Shown here piece by piece: positions 6,997 to 9,162 of a stretch of 9,162 nt of DNA (its first letter is position 1; each line of letters opens with the position of its first letter). The translations under genes and the position numbers were made by a program. Origin of the DNA: Chloroflexota bacterium (GTDB lineage Bacteria > Chloroflexota > Limnocylindria > QHBO01); contig VBGQ01000172.1 of assembly GCA_005882055.1 (NCBI GenBank), positions 1 to 9,162 of the forward strand. The letters are read 5' to 3'. Below the pieces are notes generated by a model, which saw only the letters and a list, made by a program, of their open reading frames with translations, was not told where the DNA came from and searched no databases.

Positions 6997-7437
6997 TCAG
7001 CCGGTAGGCTCCGGCTCGAGCATTGGCCGCATCGGCGGCGGCTCGCGTTCCAGCAACCGTCGAACGAGCTCCTCTGCCTCTTCGATGCGGAACGGCTTCT
7101 CCAGGACGTGGACGTCGGCGATCGCCGCCATCTCGTCCGCGCGGGCGCGCAGCTCCACGATGTCCGCGGAGCAGAGCACGACCGGGACCTCACGCAGGGG
7201 CTCATGAGCTCGGGTCATCAGCAGGACATCCCAGCCCGTTGGCCCTTCGCTGCCGAGCCGAAGGTCGATGACGAGCAGGTCAGGGTCCGTTGCAGCGATC
7301 CCCTCGATCGTGACTGTGTCGCCTTCCACGACGCTCACGTCATAGCCCTCCTGGCCGAGGAGGTCGTGCATGAGTGCAAGGAACTGCTCGTTGTCGTTGA
7401 CAACGGTGATGCGTGGAGGCTGGTGGAGGGCGTTCAT
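6997..7437 (-). CDS. Stand-alone response-regulator receiver (REC) domain protein
   Basis: A 146-aa cytoplasmic protein made of one receiver domain with no output domain. The phospho-acceptor is D58 (DLLVIDLRLG), the switch Ser is S90 (VVLCSAD) and the conserved Lys is K114 (VLEKPF). The N-terminal acidic pair is N14-D15 (VVNDNEQF) instead of Asp-Asp, so one magnesium ligand is altered. The C-terminus is a Pro/Glu-rich tail (REPPPMRPMLEPEPTG). I chose the ATG at 7437, where the domain begins; the frame stays open further upstream but carries no recognisable sequence, and the Shine-Dalgarno is poor. No histidine kinase is adjacent, so its partner is unknown. It converges on modB with a gap of 7 bases and is probably a separate transcript. 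Confidence 0.88.
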   Translation of the reverse strand: MNALHQPPRITVVNDNEQFLALMHDLLGQEGYDVSVVEGDTVTIEGIAATDPDLLVIDLRLGSEGPTGWDVLLMTRAHEPLREVPVVLCSADIVELRARADEMAAIADVHVLEKPFRIEEAEELVRRLLEREPPPMRPMLEPEPTG

Positions 7438-7478
7438 CCAGGATGAGCACACCCGACGGCGTGTTGCGATGAATTTGT

Positions 7479-7494
7479 AATGGGATTGCCCATT
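7479..7494. repeat. Short palindrome upstream of the receiver-domain gene
   Basis: AATGGG at 7479-7484 and CCCATT at 7489-7494 form a perfect 6-bp inverted repeat with a 4-base spacer, about 42 bases upstream of the receiver-domain start. It sits in a locally AT-richer patch, so it could be an operator or a 5' leader hairpin. Only position and symmetry support this. Confidence 0.35.
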
Positions 7495-7612
7495 GTGGAT
7501 GTCCGCCTGTGCGCCCGGGTCACATAGCATACGCCTGAGGGTCCCCGTGCCCCGGATCCCATGCCGGCAGGCTCCGGGTTTGTCCCACGTGTCCGCGACG
7601 GAGCCGGCCCTT

Positions 7613-7633
7613 GCGCGCCATTGCCTGGCGCGC
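7613..7633. repeat. Perfect GC-rich hairpin in the intergenic region before the J-domain gene
   Basis: GCGCGCCA at 7613-7620 and TGGCGCGC at 7626-7633 are exact inverted copies separated by TTGCC. No T-run follows on either strand, so it is not a typical intrinsic terminator. It lies about 100 bases before the J-domain start and could be an operator or a leader structure. Confidence 0.5.
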
Positions 7634-7635
7634 GG

Positions 7636-7668
7636 TTGGTGACTTTGGGCGGTACTTCTTGGTGACTT
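7636..7668. repeat. 10-bp direct repeat upstream of the J-domain gene
   Basis: TTGGTGACTT occurs at 7636-7645 and again at 7659-7668, a 23-base period or roughly two helical turns. It begins two bases after the preceding hairpin and lies 60-95 bases before the J-domain start. The arrangement resembles a tandem regulator site; the -35-like TTGGTG could also be part of a promoter. No binding protein can be named. Confidence 0.4.
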
Positions 7669-7729
7669 GGCGCCGTGCGCGCGGTTCGCCAGAGTGTGCG
7701 CCGAGGCATCACCGGAGAACCATCGGCAC

Positions 7730-8194
7730 ATGTTCGAGCGCGACGCCTACGAGGTGCTTCAGGTGCATCCGAAGGCAAACCAGCTCGTGATCCAGGCCGC
7801 GTATCGCGTCCTGGCCGGCCAGTACCACCCGGATCGCGACCCATCCGCGGGAGCCACGCGACGGATGGCGGACCTGAACGCCGCCTACGAGGCGGTGCGC
7901 ACCGTCGACCGCCGCGCCGTCTACGACAAGCAGCGCTCCATGGGGACCACGGTGGTGCCGATCGTCACGCCCTACGCCAAGCCGGCGGTGCGGGCCGACG
8001 ACGACGCGGGCTCAAACCTCATCGACTTCGGCCGATACGAGGGCTGGACGCTGGAGGCGGTCCACCGCGAGGACCCCGAGTACCTCCGTTGGCTGGGCCG
8101 CCACTCATCCGGCATCCGCTTCCGCCGAAGGATCCAAGAGCTGCTCCGCACGGACGCCCGCGCTGCGGCCTCCATGTCGAGCCGCTTCCGCTAA
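7730..8194 (+). CDS. J-domain protein with ExoX-like C-terminal domain
   Basis: About 154 aa. I chose the ATG at 7730 (MFERDAYEVLQV) because it directly precedes the J domain and has GGAGA at 7714-7718; the upstream part of the frame (from 7667) is unlike the family. Residues 5-66 form a DnaJ-type domain with the HPD motif at 33-35 (QYHPDRDP), which stimulates Hsp70 (DnaK) ATPase. After a short linker, residues about 95-145 (NLIDFGRYEGWTLEAV, DPEYLRWLGRHSSG) resemble the small C-terminal domain found after ExoX-type exonucleases, with its pattern of F-G-x-Y-x-G, D-P-x-Y-L-x-W. There is no glycine-rich or zinc-finger region, so this is not DnaJ itself but a specialised co-chaperone. No chaperone or nuclease gene is adjacent. 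The role is unknown. Confidence 0.85.
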   Translation: MFERDAYEVLQVHPKANQLVIQAAYRVLAGQYHPDRDPSAGATRRMADLNAAYEAVRTVDRRAVYDKQRSMGTTVVPIVTPYAKPAVRADDDAGSNLIDFGRYEGWTLEAVHREDPEYLRWLGRHSSGIRFRRRIQELLRTDARAAASMSSRFR

Positions 8195-8203
8195 AGGGGA
8201 TCG

Positions 8204-8280
8204 TGGTCGGGGCGACTGGATTCGAACCAGCGACCTCCTGAACCCCATTCAGGTGCGCTACCAGGCTGCGCTACGCCCCG
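8204..8280 (-). tRNA. tRNA-Pro (anticodon GGG)
   Basis: Read on the minus strand, a complete cloverleaf is visible. The acceptor stem is CGGGGCG (complement of 8274-8280) with CGCCCCG (complement of 8208-8214). The D arm contains AGCCTGGTAGC; the anticodon stem CCTGA/TCAGG encloses loop ATGGGGT, giving anticodon GGG; the T arm is GCTGG-TTCGAAT-CCAGT (outer pair G-T). The discriminator is A, followed by an encoded CCA at 8204-8206. The length is 77 bases with CCA. It decodes CCC and CCU proline codons. It sits between the J-domain gene and a hypothetical gene and is convergent with the former. Confidence 0.96.
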
Positions 8281-8294
8281 ACCGGAGGGCCAAC

Positions 8295-8300
8295 AGTTTA
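8295..8300 (-). promoter_or_regulatory. Possible -10 element for tRNA-Pro
   Basis: On the minus strand, TAAACT lies about 14 bases before the mature tRNA 5' end, a suitable place for a -10 box with a short leader. No good -35 box is visible at the usual distance, so the call is weak. This stretch is also part of a short imperfect inverted repeat (GGCCA/TGGCC). Confidence 0.25.
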
Positions 8301-8334
8301 CCCTCTGGCCAGTCATGATCCGACAGGTGGTCCG

Positions 8335-8688
8335 ATGGCCAGCTACACCCTGAATCGCCGGGCGGTGACGCACGCCAAGCGCCTCATCGACGCACGGCAG
8401 TACGTCCTCAACAGCGACTGGGGCGAGGCACAGCCCGATGCCGCTGCGGAGAACCGCTTCCTCGCGTCGCACCCCTGGGAGGAGTACGCGACCTGGCACC
8501 TGGGCCTGACCGTCGACGCTGCGGACGGCACGAAAGCGCGGTACGGCTTCGTCTTCGGCGACTTCCGGCGCATCCATCGGTCTGGCATCATCGCGTGCCA
8601 CTTCCGGGCAGCCGAGTGGCGACACAAGGAGATTGAGCTGGCGGCGCATCGGCTGCTCCAGTGTCACCTTCCTGTTCACCGACATTGA
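8335..8688 (+). CDS. Conserved hypothetical protein (C-terminal end possibly altered)
   Basis: A 117-aa soluble protein of unknown function. The ATG at 8335 has AGGTGG at 8325-8330 upstream. Notable blocks are SYTLNRRAVTHAKRLIDARQ, SDWGEAQPDA, WEEYATWHLGLT, KARYGFVFGDFRRIHRSGII and AAEWRHKEIELAAHRLLQ. I recall similar short hypothetical proteins in actinobacteria, which seem to end soon after the last block. Here the sequence continues as CHLPVHRH and reads through the coding region of the next gene's cyclase domain before stopping. That tail is an out-of-frame reading of conserved cyclase codons, so it is probably not native. The true stop codon may have been lost at a junction near 8660. 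No function is proposed. Confidence 0.82.
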   Translation: MASYTLNRRAVTHAKRLIDARQYVLNSDWGEAQPDAAAENRFLASHPWEEYATWHLGLTVDAADGTKARYGFVFGDFRRIHRSGIIACHFRAAEWRHKEIELAAHRLLQCHLPVHRH

Positions 8689-9162
8689 GGGCTCAACCCG
8701 GCTCGCCCAGCAGCGACCTGAGGACTACGAACGGCTCCTCGATCGCCATCGGTCCCTCCTCAGGCAATCCTTCGAACGTCATTCGGGCTACGAGGTCGGT
8801 ACCGAGGGGGACTCGTTCTTCGTCGCGTTCGCCAGCCCGACTGAGGCACTGCTCGCCGCCGCCGAAGGCCAGCGTGCGCTGGCGGGCGAGAAGTGGCCGC
8901 CGAACGCCGAGATCAGCGTCCGGATGGGACTGCATGTCGGTGAGGCGGTCGTCCGCGACGGCGACTACGTCGGCGTCGAGATCCATCGTGCCGCGCGCAT
9001 CGCCGCGGTCGGCCATGGAGGGCAGATCCTGGTCTCCGGTGCCGTGGCGGCGGTGGTGGGCGAACGAACGCCGGACGACCTCGCCCTCCGCGAGCTGGGC
9101 GAGTTTCGGCTCAAGGACTTCGATGCCCCGGCGCGCATCTTCCAGCTGACCGGATCCGGTCT
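8633..9162 (+). CDS. Class III adenylate/guanylate cyclase domain protein (3' end outside window; start unclear)
   Basis: A nucleotide cyclase domain making cAMP or cGMP from ATP or GTP. The signature VTFLFTDIEGSTRLAQQ carries the first metal-binding Asp; GTEGDSFFVAF carries the second; VRMGLHVGEAVV, VGVEIHRAARIAAVGHGGQI and the end block LGEFRLKDF follow, all typical of this family. The frame stays open to the window end; relatives often continue into an AAA/NB-ARC ATPase and TPR repeats. Homology begins at 8660-8665. The only start codon in frame before it is a TTG at 8633, with AAGGAG ending just one base upstream, too close to be a good ribosome site; the residues it adds look non-native. 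The GTG at 8661 is in another frame. The gene would overlap the previous one by 56 bases. Confidence 0.85.
   Translation, partial: MSWRRIGCSSVTFLFTDIEGSTRLAQQRPEDYERLLDRHRSLLRQSFERHSGYEVGTEGDSFFVAFASPTEALLAAAEGQRALAGEKWPPNAEISVRMGLHVGEAVVRDGDYVGVEIHRAARIAAVGHGGQILVSGAVAAVVGERTPDDLALRELGEFRLKDFDAPARIFQLTGSG

Noticed and set aside
6988..7017. GAGCCG/CGGCTC inverted repeat between modB and the receiver gene as a bidirectional terminator.
   Set aside because: The arms are only 6 bases and 18 bases apart, most of it lies in the receiver gene's coding end, and no T-run follows.
7563..7608. GGCTCCG ... CGGAGCC inverted repeat in the intergenic region as a riboswitch or operator.
   Set aside because: Seven-base arms with a 22-base loop in GC-rich DNA are not exceptional, and no known riboswitch pattern is visible.
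7675..8241. Alternative-frame open frame over the J-domain gene, ending in GATGFEPATS.
   Set aside because: That ending is the well-known false translation of a tRNA gene; here it is the complement of tRNA-Pro. The J-domain frame is the real one.
8191..8685. Minus-strand open frame containing GVAQPGSAPEWGSGGRWFESS.
   Set aside because: This is the false translation of the tRNA-Pro sequence plus the antisense of the hypothetical gene.
8661..9149. Plus-strand open frame from the GTG at 8661.
   Set aside because: It is one frame off from the cyclase, whose metal-binding and signature motifs are all in the other frame.

Overview
The window is about 9.2 kb of GC-rich bacterial chromosome with tightly packed genes, GTG starts, many short overlaps and GC-driven open frames antisense to real genes. 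Gene content and protein style (an HTH-TOBE regulator beside modAB, a divergent orphan receiver domain, a J-domain/ExoX-like fusion, a tRNA-Pro with encoded CCA, a class III cyclase of the actinobacterial/chloroflexal type) suggest Chloroflexota or Actinomycetota, possibly an uncultivated soil or freshwater lineage. That placement is an inference. No mobile element, phage gene or CRISPR array was seen.

Layout. (1) 2-4185, plus strand: a carbohydrate-uptake operon with the end of a MalF-type permease, a MalG-type permease, a YesL/DUF624-like membrane protein, and a glycogen-debranching-type glucosidase split by a frameshift. The genes overlap or nearly touch, so one transcript is likely; the binding protein and ATPase lie outside. 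(2) 4229-4476: a cold-shock protein ending in a strong intrinsic terminator. (3) 4515-4934, minus strand: a small conserved protein, divergent from (4) 4977-6989, a molybdate module of HTH-TOBE regulator, modA and modB with overlapping genes and no modC. (5) 6997-7437, minus strand: a stand-alone response-regulator receiver domain. (6) 7438-7729: an intergenic region with a perfect hairpin and a 10-bp direct repeat. (7) 7730-8194: a J-domain protein with an ExoX-like C-terminal domain. (8) 8204-8280, minus strand: tRNA-Pro(GGG). (9) 8335-8688: a conserved hypothetical protein running into (10) a class III nucleotide cyclase that continues past the window end.

The most notable observation is a set of apparent small internal losses in otherwise well-conserved genes. 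The MalG-type permease lacks roughly 25 residues after its EAA loop. The debranching enzyme lacks one segment near residue 62 (with a frame change) and another before its SNPGH motif. The cyclase joins its upstream neighbour with no convincing start codon. Several similar-sized losses in one contig suggest either assembly collapse or real deletion decay; read mapping would separate these. I did not find a convincing new defence or mobile system; the region looks like ordinary metabolism and regulation with these anomalies.
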